A stretch of DNA of 64,000 nt from Phoenix dactylifera (GCF_009389715.1 NC_052400.1:21607674-21671673), one strand, 5' to 3'. Positions 49,511 through 61,993 are shown, counted from the stretch's first letter. Notes: generated by a model from the sequence alone, not told the origin. Program-made: numbers and translations.

Positions 49511-49960
49511 CGTAATCAGTCAAGAAACACCTATCTACGAGAAAAGAAACTAGAGTTAGAATAACAAACAGAACCAAGCCCCTATTTCTCTTTTCTAGGT
49601 CATCCCCCCAAGAACCCGCCCCAAATCTTGGAGGGTCTCCGTTATCGAAAACCTAAAGATTTCCGATGTAAAGAATAGATCGAAAACTGGCTTAGCTACC
49701 GTCATTCGATGGAGGGCATTCCAACGTTCCGACACATTTATGATAGAAAAATTTGGAACCCTTATCCGGATCTTGGAGTCCCGAAACCAAAGATCCATCG
49801 GTTTTTTGAATCTACAGAATGCCTGGGAAGAAGGAGGGTTTTGCAGACGAAAGAGAACCTGCTGAAAGGATCGAAGTCGACCGATCGGGAGACGGCGACA
49901 GAAGGGAGCAGGAGGAGACGGTGGTGGTCCGGCGACGGACGTAGTGCGGGGTGGGATTGG
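49511..49960 (-). promoter_or_regulatory. 5' UTR and promoter region of VHA-F
   Basis: Upstream of the VHA-F start on the minus strand. The part around 49840-49950 is GC-rich and purine/pyrimidine-biased, as expected for a transcription start region of a housekeeping gene. The open frames on both strands here (49595-50049) overlap each other and show no known domain. Confidence 0.4.
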
Positions 49961-51460
49961 ATACAATAGGGATGGGCAAGGATTGGTCCTAAAATATAAG
50001 ACCTGGTCGAATTGGGCCGAATTCTTTTCGGGCCGTCTAATCCCGACACACGATCAGGCGATTGGTCCTAATTAATATCTGCTCACTGCTCGGTCCTGCC
50101 AAAAACCGGACCGGAATATCTTTGCTCTGGTCCGGTCTACTGGGTTCAGGCCAAAGAGCGAACCGGAAGGCGGACCATGAATCCGGCCTATGTTATGTGG
50201 AGAATCTGAACTCGATTTAAAAAGAAGACTATCTAACTTGCATCTCTCTCGACGTGTATGTAATAATAAAATTGTGCTATTATAAGCCACATGGATCAGT
50301 TGAAATTGTTCAAAACAATAGAGGAGGATGTTGAACCAAGCCAACCCCTTGAGCACCAATAGAATTTGGAGGCATCTAGAGTGCACAGCCACGCACGCTT
50401 GATGCGCGAGTGAGGCTGCGCATCTCAAAGCAGTCATCAAAGTGTCATTGAGCCGTTGAAATGTCTTCTCACGATGCCTCCACGAAAAAAAAAAAAGACA
50501 AAAGAAAAAATATCACGGGACAGAACTAAAATTAAGAATCGGGAATCATCAACGCTGCCTCCTTTTGCCGTCCTTGCAGGTCAAGTTTGCCATCATCGTA
50601 AATCATGGTTGTTTCAGCCCGCGGAGAATTTTCTTATCCAAGCCTCCTTCTCTTTTTCTTTTTTAAGGGCAGCTCACATTAATGAGCATAACCAATACTT
50701 TCAAAAAAAAGTAGACTGCTCAATGATAAAAGAACATCCGACTCTTAAGTCTAGAGAACCTCTCCGGTGTACTGAGTAATGTAGGAGGTGACTCAATCAA
50801 TCGCTTTGTTCGTCTCCCGGTATACATGCACGGTCTGTATTGTGACACACTTCCTCGCCAACCACCAAAGATCGCCAAGAAGTGGATGCTCTCCAAGCCC
50901 TTTAAGGTTACTCTCCTACTTAAAAAAGACCGATTATATGATACCTCCTTGCCTCCTGGGCATCCAGCTTCTCTCTTGCCTCAGCAGCCCACTTAGCATC
51001 AATGATATGGTTGAAAACGTTCAAAGTTAGATATGGTGTTCTAAGACAGAGAGGATTATAGGCCAAAAACATGCAACAATCTAGGGCCTCATCCAAAAAA
51101 TCTTGCTAAAATATATTATTTAAAATTTGTGGCCTTATATAAGGACTCAAGATCTACCTAGTACATGTCGATATAAGATTAAACACATGCTTATACGAGT
51201 CCTCACATGCTCTCTCGTTTAAGTCAAATCGTTCTTGCTAAACTAAGAATTTAAATCCATCTCATAATCTACATGGGTCAAATTTACTTTGATGTCATTT
51301 GTATCAATTCATGATCTTACAAAAAAAAAAATCTAGCAAGAAGCTACTATTTGAATTTTTTGACTCTCTATAAGTACTCAAGATTTATCTATAATCCATG
51401 TGGTGCTGAACGCACGATCAAATGAGTCTTCATGGAATAAATGACTAAAAGCCACTAGAG
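49961..51460. other. Intergenic, transposon-like and unassigned sequence
   Basis: The stretch 49967-50180 starts with TAGGGATGGGCAA, a hAT-like terminus, and has biased GGTCC/GGGCC words, but no matching right end was found. The remainder to 51460 shows no recognisable gene on either strand; the 80- to 122-codon frames there have no domains. Confidence 0.4.
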
Positions 51461-51462
51461 TT

Positions 51463-52567
51463 GGTTCGGTGTGGATGCCAACCAAGAGAAGGCACCTTTG
51501 AAGATTTGGTGTTTTTATTTGTTTTTCCTACTGCATTTGTTTTTCCCCTAATGAACCATGATGAGATGTTTCCAAAAAAAGTTCGGGTTATATCTTTGGT
51601 GTGGAAGAATAATTGATCTGTGCCATCAACCGTTGAATTGCATATTGTTGCAAAAATAATAGATGGAAAGAAGGAAGAACTTATAAATTGAGGCGTGATT
51701 TCATTGTTCTTAAGAATAGCAGGTAATGGCGGCCTATCCTCCAAGATACAACAACTCGCATATGCAATGACTCTATCGAACAACCCAGAATCGCTCAGGA
51801 AGATCGAATCCAACAATTTTGCCTTGGACCTCCATTGGGCTCGTGAGCGCATGGGCTAATTACTTTGAAGATTTGGTGGGTTCGGTGTGGATGCCAACCA
51901 AGAGAAGGCACATTTGAAGATTTGGTGTTTTTATTTGTTTTTCCTACTGCATTTGTTTTTCCCCTAATGAACCATGATGAGATGTTTCCAAAAAAAGTTC
52001 GGGTTATATCTTTGGTGTGGAAGAATAATTGATCTGTGCCATCAACCGTTGAATTGCATATTGTTACAAAAATAATAGATGGAAAGAAGGAAGAACTTAT
52101 CAATTGAGGCGTGATTTCACTGTTCTTAAGAATAGATCGCGCCCCTCGGAGTAGCAGGTAATGGCGACCTATCCTCCAAGATACAACAACTTGCAGATGC
52201 AATGACTCTATCGAACAACCCAGAATCGCTCAGGAAGATCGGATCCGACAATTTTGCCTAGGACCTCCATTGGGCTCGTGCACGCATGGGCTAATTACTT
52301 TCTCCTACTGCATTTGTTTTTCCCCTAATGAACCATGATGAGATGTTTCCAAAAAAAGTTCGGGTTATATCTTTGGTGTGGAAGAATAATTGATCTGTGA
52401 ATTGCATATTGTTGCAAAAATAATAGATAGAAAGAAGAAAGAACTTATCAATTGAGGCGTGATTTCACTGTTCTTAAGAATAGATCGCGCCCCTCAGGAA
52501 GATCGGATTCAACAATTTTGCCTTGGATCTCCATTGGGCTCGTGCGCGCATGGGCTAATTACTTTCT
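51463..52567. repeat. Tandem duplication, unit about 416 bp, about 2.6 copies
   Basis: Copy 1 spans 51463-51878, copy 2 starts at 51879 and runs to about 52302, and a truncated copy 3 covers 52303-52567. All share long near-identical stretches such as CCCCTAATGAACCATGATGAG and AAGTTCGGGTTATATCTTTG. Copy 2 carries about 19 extra bases (ATCGCGCCCCTCGGAGT region), which copy 3 also shows in part. Copy 3 has internal deletions. The minus-strand frames of 135 codons in copies 1 and 2 are the same sequence twice; I do not recognise their product and do not call them genes. Confidence 0.9.
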
Positions 52568-53330
52568 TTGCTTCACAAAGTTTAAAATGTTGAATACTAC
52601 ATAAAGACGTTTTGTGTTTTATCTCCTTCCAATGTGGGACTAAAAAAAGTGCACTAGACAAAGGACAAAGACAAAGAAGGGCAGACTTGAAATTTTAAAA
52701 TATTCCAACACATATTGCATATATCTCAAAGCGCTTCAAATTTTTTGTTTAATCGATTTGTATAGATCTCCGAGGGGCCATTGCACAATCTAAAGGAAGA
52801 TGAACCCTTCTTTGGCGCATGGAAGATAAGGGTTTATAAATGCTTTAAGAGTCGCACCCTGCATCCCAAGTCAGTCAAGGGTGACCGCGCACTGGATCCA
52901 GGGTGCGGGGCGTGCACCCGAGATCCATACAACCTATTTTTAGATTTTTTTTTTTTTTGTGTGTTTAAACCGTAGATCTTTCTGGAACCGAAATCTTCAG
53001 TCCGTTTTCTAGAGTCAGCACGAACTCCCCGCCTCCGCATACCTGAGGGTAGACAACCAAGCATCTCAACCGCACATTTGGTGGACCTCGCCGATTAATG
53101 ATCCCCGTACTTGTCGTAGGATTAGCCGAGTGGGCGGTCTGGATCGATCGAACTGCCAATTGGCCCATATGCACCGTTGCACGAGGTCACTATACGATTG
53201 AATTTCTGTATCGGACTCACACTGCTGTACTTGGGTCTATGATGCCGCCCCGGGCACTCGCAATCGAGGGTTCTAGAAAAAGCCACGCTTCCGACGCCTA
53301 TATGGACCCCCGTCCGCCGACTGCAGGAAA
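52568..53330 (+). promoter_or_regulatory. Promoter region of the HSP110-type gene
   Basis: Non-coding sequence upstream of the transcribed part. It has a TATA-like CTATATGG near 53298-53305 and two TTCnnGAA heat-shock-element cores: TTCTGGAA at 52980-52987 and TTCTAGAA at 53271-53278. The second lies about 20 bp upstream of the TATA-like box. The overlapping frames here are chance. Confidence 0.4.
53271..53278 (+). promoter_or_regulatory. Heat-shock-element core (TTCTAGAA)
   Basis: A perfect TTCnnGAA dimer of the HSF-binding unit, close to the presumed TATA box of an HSP110-type gene. A further TTC lies at 53289-53291, but the 5-bp phasing is not maintained, so it is at best a weak element. 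Octamers of this type occur by chance about once in 4 kb. Confidence 0.35.
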
Positions 53331-53435
53331 ACCTAAAACGAAAAAGAAAGGGAGAATTTAACAGAGGTTCGATCCAGAGAGCGTTCGAACGGACTTGGGA
53401 ACATCTTGGCATCGGAGCTTCGAGGCTTCCGGAAG
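53331..53435 (+). other. Putative 5'-UTR exon of the HSP110-type gene
   Basis: Moderately GC-rich sequence ends in CCGGAAG followed by GTACGCC at 53436, a plausible donor. A T-rich stretch follows up to the ATG at 53836, so a leader intron of roughly 380 bp is likely. Plant HSP70/110 genes often have a leader intron. The exact start and acceptor are uncertain. Confidence 0.45.
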
Positions 53436-53835
53436 GTACGCCATATCGTCTCCTCTCCAGATCTGTTCGGTTTTTTCTCCCGAAAGCCCTATGTTCTTGC
53501 GGCCATCGGATCGATCCAGACTTAAGACCCTAATATCTGCGCGTTGATTCTGTTCGCCGTTGTACAGCTCGTTTTTTTTTAAAATCTTTATGAAGGCTTA
53601 GATCTCGTGGAGCACTATCTCCGCCGATCTTCCATTTTTTAGGAGTATATTGCAAGGTTAATTCCATAATTGGATAAAAGATATCATTTTCGCGAGTATT
53701 TATTATTCCATTCTTTGCTTTGGGCGAAATCTTTGGCTTTAGGGATGGTATGACCAAAATTTTCTTCTTTTTATATTTATTGATGCTTAGATCTCCTCGT
53801 TTGCGCACCGGAGATAGTGATAAATCCGGAAGAAG

Positions 53836-56800
53836 ATGAGCGTTGTCGGGTTCGATGTCGGAAATGAGAGCTGCATTGTTGCGGTCGCTCGGCAACGCGG
53901 CATCGATGTGGTTCTCAATGATGAATCCAAGAGAGAGACTCCAGCGGTCGTGTGCTTCGGTGAGAAGCAGCGGTTCATTGGGACTGCTGGAGCCGCATCC
54001 TCTACGATGAATCCCAAGAACTCTGTCTCCCAGATAAAGCGTCTGGTGGGCCGGAAATTCTCTGATCCCGAGCTCCAGAGGGACCTGCAGTCCCTCTCCT
54101 TCTTGGTGTCAGAAGGCCCTGATGGGTTTCCTCTGATCCATGCTAGGTACCTCGGGGAACAAAGGGCCTTTACTCCGACCCAAGTCCTGGCAATGGTTCT
54201 TTCTAATCTGAAGAGCATCGCGGAGAAGAATCTTGGTGCGGCGGTTGTGGATTGCTGCATTGGTATCCCAGTATATTTCACTGATCTCCAGAGAAGGGCT
54301 GTTCTGGATGCTGCTGCTATTGCAGGATTGCGTCCTCTCCGGTTGTTCCATGAGACCACGGCAACTGCTCTGGCATATGGTATCTACAAGACAGACTTAC
54401 CTGAGAATGATCAGCTCAATGTGGCGTTTGTTGACGTTGGTCATGCAAGCATGCAGGTCTGCATTGCTGGGTATAAGAAGGGGCAGCTGAAGATTTTGGC
54501 CCATGCCTATGATCGGTCTCTTGGTGGGAGAGATTTTGATGAGGTCCTCTTTAAGCACTTTGCGTCTAAGTTCAAGGAGGAGTACAAGATTGATGTTTAC
54601 CAGAATGCTCGTGCCTGCCTAAGACTCAGGGCAGCATGCGAGAAGCTGAAGAAGATGCTGAGTGCAAACCCTGAGGCACCGTTGAATATTGAGTGCTTGA
54701 TGGATGAGAAGGATGTGAGGGGATTCATTAAGAGGGAGGAGTTCGAGCAGATCAGCATCCCAATATTGCAGCGGGTTAAGGGACCATTGGAGAAGGCACT
54801 TCTGGAAGCTGGGCTGAGCACGGAAAGTATTCATGCAGTTGAGATTGTTGGATCAGGGTCTCGTGTTCCAGCTATTATTAAGATATTGACAGAGTTTTTC
54901 GGAAAGGAGCCTAGACGTACCATGAATGCGAGTGAGTGTGTTGCCCGGGGTTGTGCCCTTCAATGTGCCATTCTCAGCCCCACATTCAAAGTGCGGGAAT
55001 TTCAGGTATCAGTTTTTTTTTTTGGCTGATTCATTTCATATATATTGCTTGCTGTGAGGTATTTCGTAGAGGTCATGCCTGGGGCTTCATACATGGTATA
55101 AATTTTCATATCCCTTTAACTTGATGAAATCGTAGTTTTCGAGTTTAAAGCATCTAAAATTGTCCTTACATGTTGGGCCTTGACTTTTTGTGCATTTACA
55201 AAAGCAATTTTTATTTCTGTCTGTGCACTGTAAAATTCTAGTTTTCTTGTGTGTGCATGCACTCGAGTTGGGGGTGGAGTTGATTAATCAATAACTGATG
55301 TATAATATCTGCTTATTTTGTTGTTGGAGTTTATATCCTGTTACTTGTTTGGAAGTTAAGCCTGGAATTCAAATTGGTCCAACTGGAATTTTTATGGTAT
55401 CATGAGGAACTTCTTGTAGAAGGGCAATCTGAGTCAATGGGCAATCTGAGGTCAGCCTAGAAGGGCTACCAACCTTTTTCTTTTTAGGAGTTGGCAATGA
55501 TTCATTTGTTAGCTTTTGCAAGATACATCTGATGGATGGACATTATTTCATGCATACCTCAGAGTCTTTTCTTTTCTATGGTAAAGATATTTGATTATGG
55601 CTTTGAGGAGTTAGCTAGACACCAAAATAAAAGTCATTTTATAAAGATATTTGATTTTGGGTTTGAAGAATTAGCTAGACACCAAAATAAAAGTCATTTT
55701 ATACTTCAAATTCTGTAATGCCTGAATGCCTATCCTCTTTTGCTCAGTTCTGAAACTGTTCAAGATGAGGACTTATTTAGGCAGGGTGAATCCAGAATCC
55801 ACCCTTCAACATTAGCAAGGAAACCAGCTAAGATTAACTTACATCTCAAGGATGCAATTTTACCATGGTATGTATATGTTTCTGAATTTATTATAATTTC
55901 TGCATAGATTGAGATTCCTAGGGAGCTCCACTTGGGTATTTTATTACCTAAGTCATTTTCTTTATCTAATAAATAACCTAAATTAGTCTGTCTGTATATT
56001 TCTCTTAGGTGAGTTCATATTCTTTTACTTAAGACTGTTTTGGTGTGCTCTGTGTGGCCTAATTCACTCATTTGAACTATTGGTGCAGTTGTCAATTGCT
56101 TTTATATCTGATAGTGAAATATCAGTTAACAGGAAAAATTGCAGCATTCTTCTATGATGTGAAAGACAAATCTATTTTGTCTCTTGTTGTGTCTATGAGC
56201 ATTTTTTGATAGGTATATTTTTTTGTCTGATATTATTTCTAATACCTAGAACCATGATCCAGTACTGCGGTTGATTGCTAGTGTGATGCTTCTATTTATA
56301 TGCTTAACTACTTATTGCTGTTTTCTTCTCCTACAATGTACCGACTGAGCCATGTCTCATTTGTTGTTCCTTTATACAAATATATAATAATATTAATATT
56401 TGACTTTATCCATGTCTGTAGGTTCATGACAGCTTCCCTTTCCCTATTGCCTTGTCATGGAAAGGATCTGCCCCAGACTCGCAGAATAGTGCAACAGAAA
56501 ACCAGCAGAGTTCAATTGTATTTCCAAAGGGGAATCCAATTCCTAGTGTCAAAGCTCTTACATTCTACAGATCTAGTACATTTACAGTTGATGTGATGTT
56601 TGCTGATGCGGGTGATTTGCAAGCTCCAGCAAAGATTAGCTCATGCACGGTAATTAATGATAATTGTCGTTCATTTATATGATGTTATATTTTCTAAATA
56701 ATATGCTCATAAAACTGGCCTCCTGCTGTTCATGACAACTATGGATTCTGTTGGACAGATTGGCCCATTTCAATCCAGCAAAGAAGAGCGCGCTAAATTG

Positions 56801-57683
56801 AAAGTTAAAGTTCGCCTGAATATCCATGGGATTGTTTCTATCGAGTCGGCAACTGTAAGTCTGCAAGAAGTCATATATAAATTGTAAAACTTGTTGTCTT
56901 CTTCCCCTATTTAACCCCAAACTCTTAAAAATAAACTTGTGTTCTGCAGATGTTGGAGGAGGAAGAAATTGAAGTTCCAGTAACAGCTGCAAAGGAGCCT
57001 CCAAAGGAGGCTGCCAAGATGGACACAGATGAAACAAGTGTCTCCTCCAGAACTGAAGCTGATGTAAATATGCAGGATGCTAAAACTGCAACAACAGATA
57101 ACTCTGGTTCTGGGGTGGAAAATGGTGCGCCAGAGGCTGAAGAAAAACCTGCGCAGATGGAAACTGATGCCAAGGTTCGTAAAACAACAGCTACTTGTTT
57201 TTTCAATATGCTTATGGCTTGGATTGGAACTTTGCACTCAAGTTATATTATGCTTCCTTACTCTATTTTTTGAGGAATGATTTTTTGTTTGAGAGTTGGA
57301 TCGACATATTTATAGAGGGCGGGCCTTGATGCAACGGTAGAGTTGCTCTATTGTGACTTGAGTGTCATGGGTTCAAAACACTGAAACAGCCTCTCCACAC
57401 TAGTAAGAATGCATACATCTAACCCTCCCCAGACCCTGCAGTGGTTGGAGCTTCATACACTTGGATATGTTTTTTTTTGGACTGACATATTTATATTTTT
57501 ACTATGCACACCCTAGTTGGACTTTGTTACATTATTTGCTATTTTCGAAGATAGAATTGTACTTATTACAAGTTTGGAACTGATAGAAGCTATTCTTCTG
57601 TTCTTTGGTTTCAAGTCTGTTGGCTGAGAAATAACCTATCCCATCTAGGGATTTCTGTGGTTATAGGATTGAGATTGGGCTTT

Positions 57684-57778
<95 letters not shown>

Positions 57779-60700
57779 AGGATATCATAGGCTTTTTGCT
57801 AAGAAGTTGATTGTTGACTTGGCTAGCAGAAGTATCTGGAAAGTTCTTTATTGTAGTGTTTGCGTTGGGCTCTTCAATGTTTAATTTATTGAAGATTGTA
57901 AATTTCCTTATGTAAGCTTTCTCACATTGTGCTTCCTCGACGTCTGTGGCAACTTGGTCTTTTCTAAATGGCACTTACCTCAGCTTTTCTTGCTGGTCTT
58001 TCTTGCTTAGCATGTCATCTCGTTTGGCTATTGTTTGCCTTTTCTGACATTCTGAGTCCTTCAGTTTTTTTTTAATCATCATTTTTTGTGGGAACTTTGC
58101 ATATACATCTAAGTTGATATTGTCTCCTGTAGATTTATCTTTATGCTTGTGATATTATTGTATGTAGTCCTCTGCCCCCATGTTTTCCATACTACCATCT
58201 TCTGCTATTAGGCATCACCTCCAGGAAAACTAATTGTCTTTTATCGTGAAAAAAATTTGACAACAACTAGTTGTCATTGACCCCCCGTTTCCACTTGCTA
58301 CCTTGTGCTGGGAACAAAATATAAGTGTCGATTTATCTTTATGTAAACCCTTGAAAGAAGAGGAAAAAAAGATGCAGAGACAGAAAACCATTGTGAATTT
58401 TGGTTGGACTTTTCTCTTAGTTCTCATTCTTTTTGGTGGCTCTATGTTTGGATTGATCATCCTTTTGTGATCTTTTTGGTTTTGACTGAATTATGTAGCT
58501 GGCTTTGTGGGTTATTGGTTTTCTATCATAGAAAAAAACACATTCAGAAGTCTCCTCTTTTCTTTCACTATTAAATGATTTCTTATTTAGTAGCTATACT
58601 TGATTGTGACGTGCAATGCAGATGAGAAGCATGGATGTGGTTGGGGTGGGGGGATGTGTTTTAGTTGGTTAAGTAATCATTCTTGTTTCTCATGGATGAT
58701 TGGATGCCATCCTTACAGTTATCATATGAGCTTCCAGTTTCTTTGAAAGGCCAGGTCTGAGCTTTTCTCCCTTGTTTGTGGTGCATGATTTTCTTTCTGA
58801 TAGATCGCATGTGCAATAATTATTATTATAAAAGAAGTTTAGCATTAGGTGTTAATACACAACTATTGTCTTTTTTCCTGGTCAAGTTTAAAAGTACATT
58901 GCTAATCACTGATAATAACTTCATGGCTAATTGATTGTACAAATCACTATAGTAATTAAATTGTATACGGGCTATTCATTAGTTTTTGCAAGGTCTCTGT
59001 ACAGCAACATAGCACACTATATAACATTCTTTTCTTTTTGGGTATTTGTTAAATCTCTCATAAATTTGCAATGATCTTTTCACAATGTTTGCATATTCTC
59101 AATATTCTCATCTTTTATTTGAGAGGCAAACAAGATTTTTAGCAATTACTGTTCTTTTCCACAAATAAATTTTACATTGTACTTCATTTTTTTAAACCAC
59201 CTCTATTCGTTGCGGAACGTGTTGACATTTATATGTTATATTTGGCAAATAGCTTGTTTCTTATGATCAGTCGACAAAACATTCTTTGCATGCCTTTCCG
59301 GGCATTTTCCTTTTTAATCTTTTCTTACTCAACAAAACTAAAAATGTTTTCAGTATCTTTATCCACCCGTTATAATTTAGGATCATTGAATGTAAATTGC
59401 AATGATAAATTGTATCATCTTGAAGCTCATAGTTAAGGATTATGAATGATGCATTATATTTAACTATTTATATATTTTAATGTTTTCTGTACACCACAAA
59501 GTTTGTGTGATTGAATTGAAATGAGCTAGCAATTTGTATTTTTGTGGATGTCTTCAACTCAAGCTTTATAAATGTCAGGAAACTCCTATGTTCCTAGTGG
59601 GAGTAAAACATAAAGTGGTGGCCTGTTCCTATCTTATAATACACTCTTATATGTATTTTTTATGGCTCGTCTTCAGTGAGTTTGTTGTGCTAGTTCCTAA
59701 CAAATATGAAGATTGTATCTTATATGTTGTCTCTGTTGATGTCTGACAGAAGTCTCTTCTCTTTCTACGGTTAAAAATATCTCTTTCTCCAATGTTTGTC
59801 TACCAGATGTTGTAATTTGATTGTCCTAATAAAAAATTTTGCCATCGGAAACAGTAAGAATCCTTATTTGTGGTGCTATATCCATATATTTTACAACAGC
59901 TCCTGTATATTACATCCCTTTTTTTTCCATGAGTTGTGCACAAACACATCTGAAGGATTATGACTTGTTCATATAATGTTGACCCTTCAGGTCGAGGTTC
60001 CCAAAAAGAAGGTGAAGAAAACAAATGTTCCAGTTTCTGTACTGGTTTATGGTGGAATGTCGGCCGAAGATTTGCAAAAAGCAGTTGAGAAGGAGTTTGA
60101 ATTGGCTCTTCAAGACAGGGTAATGGAAGAAACCAAAGACAAAAAGAATGCTGTTGAAGCATATGTTTACGACATGCGAAACAAGGTTCCAGTCATCCAG
60201 CATAAACCTTGTATTATATTATTGTGTTAATCTACAAGGGCTGATCTCATTACTTCCACGATTTTGTTTTCAGCTTTATGATAAGTATCAGGATTTCGTG
60301 ACAGCAACGGAGAAGGATGAGCTCATTGCAAAGCTTCAGGAGGTCGAGGACTGGTTGTATGAAGATGGTGAGGATGAGACAAAGGGTGTTTATGTTGCTA
60401 AGCTTGTGGAACTCAAAAAGGTGATTCATTATTCTATCTTGGTTTAGTTCTGTCAACCTGAGATGTTCGGTGCTTCTGATATGGGCTGTCTGAGTGCAGC
60501 AAGGTGACCCTATTGAAGAACGGTACAAGGAGTGGACAGAAAGAGGTCCAACCGTTGATCAACTCATCTACTGTATCAATAGTTTCAGAGAGGCCGCCTT
60601 GTCCAAAGATCCTAAATTCGATCACATTGACATAACAGATAAGCAGAAGGTATGATGCTACGCTGTACTCCTTCCTGGGCCTGATTTTTATGCTTATTTG

Positions 60701-61993
60701 TATGTTAGTGAAGGTTGACCTGGGTGCCACGGGTTTGAAATACGGAAACAATCCTGACCCTCTTGAGACCCCACAGCAGCAACAGCCTCGTGCACTGGGC
60801 TGCCCCTTCGTCTTCCTTTGCTATCAACATTCAATTGGAAAATGTCCAAAAACTGTTTTGCCTTAAAATCGGAAAGCACATGGCTGTCCTTTTATTAGAA
60901 CCATCCATATACGTAGATGCAGTTGTTGTCCTCCTTGCATGTTTTTGTCAATTGGCACACCTGACTGGGATTTGTTTCCTTCTAATTCTTAGCCTTCAAG
61001 AGTTTTCACTACCTCCAATATTGTGCATGTTGTAACACAAGCTTAGCATACAATTGTTTAACATACTCCTGTTTTTTTGGTACATTGGGTGGTCAAAAGA
61101 CCTCAAAATTGTTTAACATACTTGTTGTGTTAATATCTGACATATACTGCATATTTAATACATCTCCTGCAGTTCATGTGCTGAATTTGTTGGAACAATG
61201 GTTGCTGTAATTGTTTGTATATTGGGAAAATCTTGCAGTCGTGCTTATTTGTTGAACATTTAATATAGGTCGTTAATGAATGTGCTGAAGCAGAAACCTG
61301 GTTAAGCGAGAAAAAGCAGCAGCAGGATGCCTTGCCGAAGCATTCCACTCCTGTTCTTCTTTCTGCAGATTTGAAAACAAAGGCTGAAACGCTGGACAGG
61401 TAATAATTTAGGTCATTTGGCATTGCTTTTGATTTCCACTTTCGAAAACATAAGAAGTGAGCTAGAATTAATCGCTATGATGAAACCTTTTTGTTTCAAT
61501 AAATTTTTTGGGTAATATCTTTTAGAGTTTTGGTAGGAATTATTCCCGTAAAAGGGCTGAATGTAGAGAAAGGAATAGCAGTAGTTTTGTGCGAGTGCCA
61601 TCTTCATCATCAATCCTGATCTAGCAAAATATTTCTGAATCCTCCTTTCAACTTAGCTGAATTGCGCATTAAGATTTGGCACTCGTGTGTCCATTTTGTG
61701 GTACACAAATTTTCTATCTCAAGTTTGTCGTGCATCGTTGTCTAACTGTATAAGAAATTGCTTTGCACAGGTTTTGCAGGCCGATAATGACAAAGCCAAG
61801 GCCTCCTCCAGCCAAGCCGCAGACCCCACCTCCAGCTGAGACGCCAGCACAACCTGAAGCCACCGAGCAGCAGCCTCAAGGAGATGGTACGCAGGGGGAG
61901 CACTTGGCTGATGAAAGTGGTCAGGCAGTGCCAACTGCACCCGAGCCAATGGATACGGACAAGTCAGAGGGTGTCACAGATCCTGGAGCATAA
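53836..61993 (+). CDS. HSP70-15: HSP110-class chaperone (heat shock 70 kDa protein 14/15 type), 854 aa
   Basis: Nine coding exons: 53836-55005, 56422-56649, 56759-56854, 56950-57174, 59991-60185, 60274-60420, 60500-60649, 61269-61399 and 61771-61993; all GT-AG with matching phases. The actin-like ATPase domain starts MSVVGFDVGNESCIVAVA (GFDVGN replaces the GIDLGT of classical HSP70), with VDVGHASMQV at 199-208 and the adenosine motif EIVGSGSRVPAI at 336-347. A beta-domain (VHDSFPFPIALSW...), a long acidic insertion and a helical C-terminal domain follow. Three MDTD/METD motifs and a Pro-rich tail ending in MDTDKSEGVTDPGA are present; no EEVD or ER-retention signal, so cytosolic/nuclear. HSP110 proteins act as nucleotide-exchange factors and holdases for HSP70. 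Arabidopsis HSP70-14/15 are about 831 aa. Intron 4 (2.8 kb) carries a SINE and an (AT)n tract. Confidence 0.95.
55006..56421 (+). other. HSP110 intron 1 (about 1.4 kb)
   Basis: GT-AG intron between the exon ending KVREFQ and the exon starting VHDSFPF. Within it, a direct repeat of about 57 bp is seen at 55582-55640 and 55642-55700 (AAGATATTTGATT-TGG-TTTGA-GA-TTAGCTAGACACC). No coding exon is missing. Confidence 0.8.
55582..55700. repeat. Short tandem duplication (about 60 bp x 2) in HSP110 intron 1
   Basis: Two adjacent copies of a block ending in CACCAAAATAAAAGTCATTTTATA, differing at only a few bases. The frame across it therefore repeats the same residues twice and is not a gene. Confidence 0.85.
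57315..57478 (+). mobile_element. Au-like tRNA-derived SINE
   Basis: The body has the A-box region (TTGATGCAACGGTAGAGTTG), the B-box region (GTCATGGGTTCAAAACACTG), the AAACAGCCTCT motif, a GACCCTGCAGTGGTTGGAGC stretch and a T-rich 3' end, all typical of Au-type plant SINEs. It is flanked by a 17-bp duplication matching at 15 of 17 sites (57298-57314 and 57479-57495, core GACATATTTATA), which supports insertion by target-primed reverse transcription. Confidence 0.85.
57686..57776. repeat. (AT)n microsatellite in HSP110 intron 4
   Basis: About 91 bp of uninterrupted AT dinucleotides. The minus-strand frame with a long Tyr-Ile repeat simply reads this tract. Confidence 0.95.
60713..60812 (+). 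mobile_element. 5'-truncated Au-like SINE in HSP110 intron 7
   Basis: Shares with the SINE family the B-box part (TGCCACGGGTTTGAAATACG), AAACAATCCTGACC, GAGACCCCACAG and the 3' CCTCGTGCACTGGGCTGCCC motif. The left (A-box) part is missing and no target duplication is seen, so it is an older fragment. Confidence 0.65.

Larger units (their letters stand above)
57175..59990 (+). other. HSP110 intron 4 (2.8 kb)
   Basis: Between the exon ending METDAK and the exon starting VEVPKKKVKK. It contains the SINE at 57315-57478 and the (AT)n tract at 57686-57776; the rest is T-rich intron sequence without recognisable exons. Confidence 0.8.

Noticed and set aside
49967-50180. Possible hAT element starting TAGGGATGGGCAA
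   Set aside because: Only the left terminus looks convincing; no right end or 8-bp duplication was found, so I did not call an element.
53787-54359. 190-codon minus-strand frame opposite HSP110 exon 1
   Set aside because: Antisense shadow of the ATPase-domain exon with no recognisable product.
57645-57974. Minus-strand frame with a long Tyr-Ile repeat
   Set aside because: A translation of the (AT)n tract in HSP110 intron 4.
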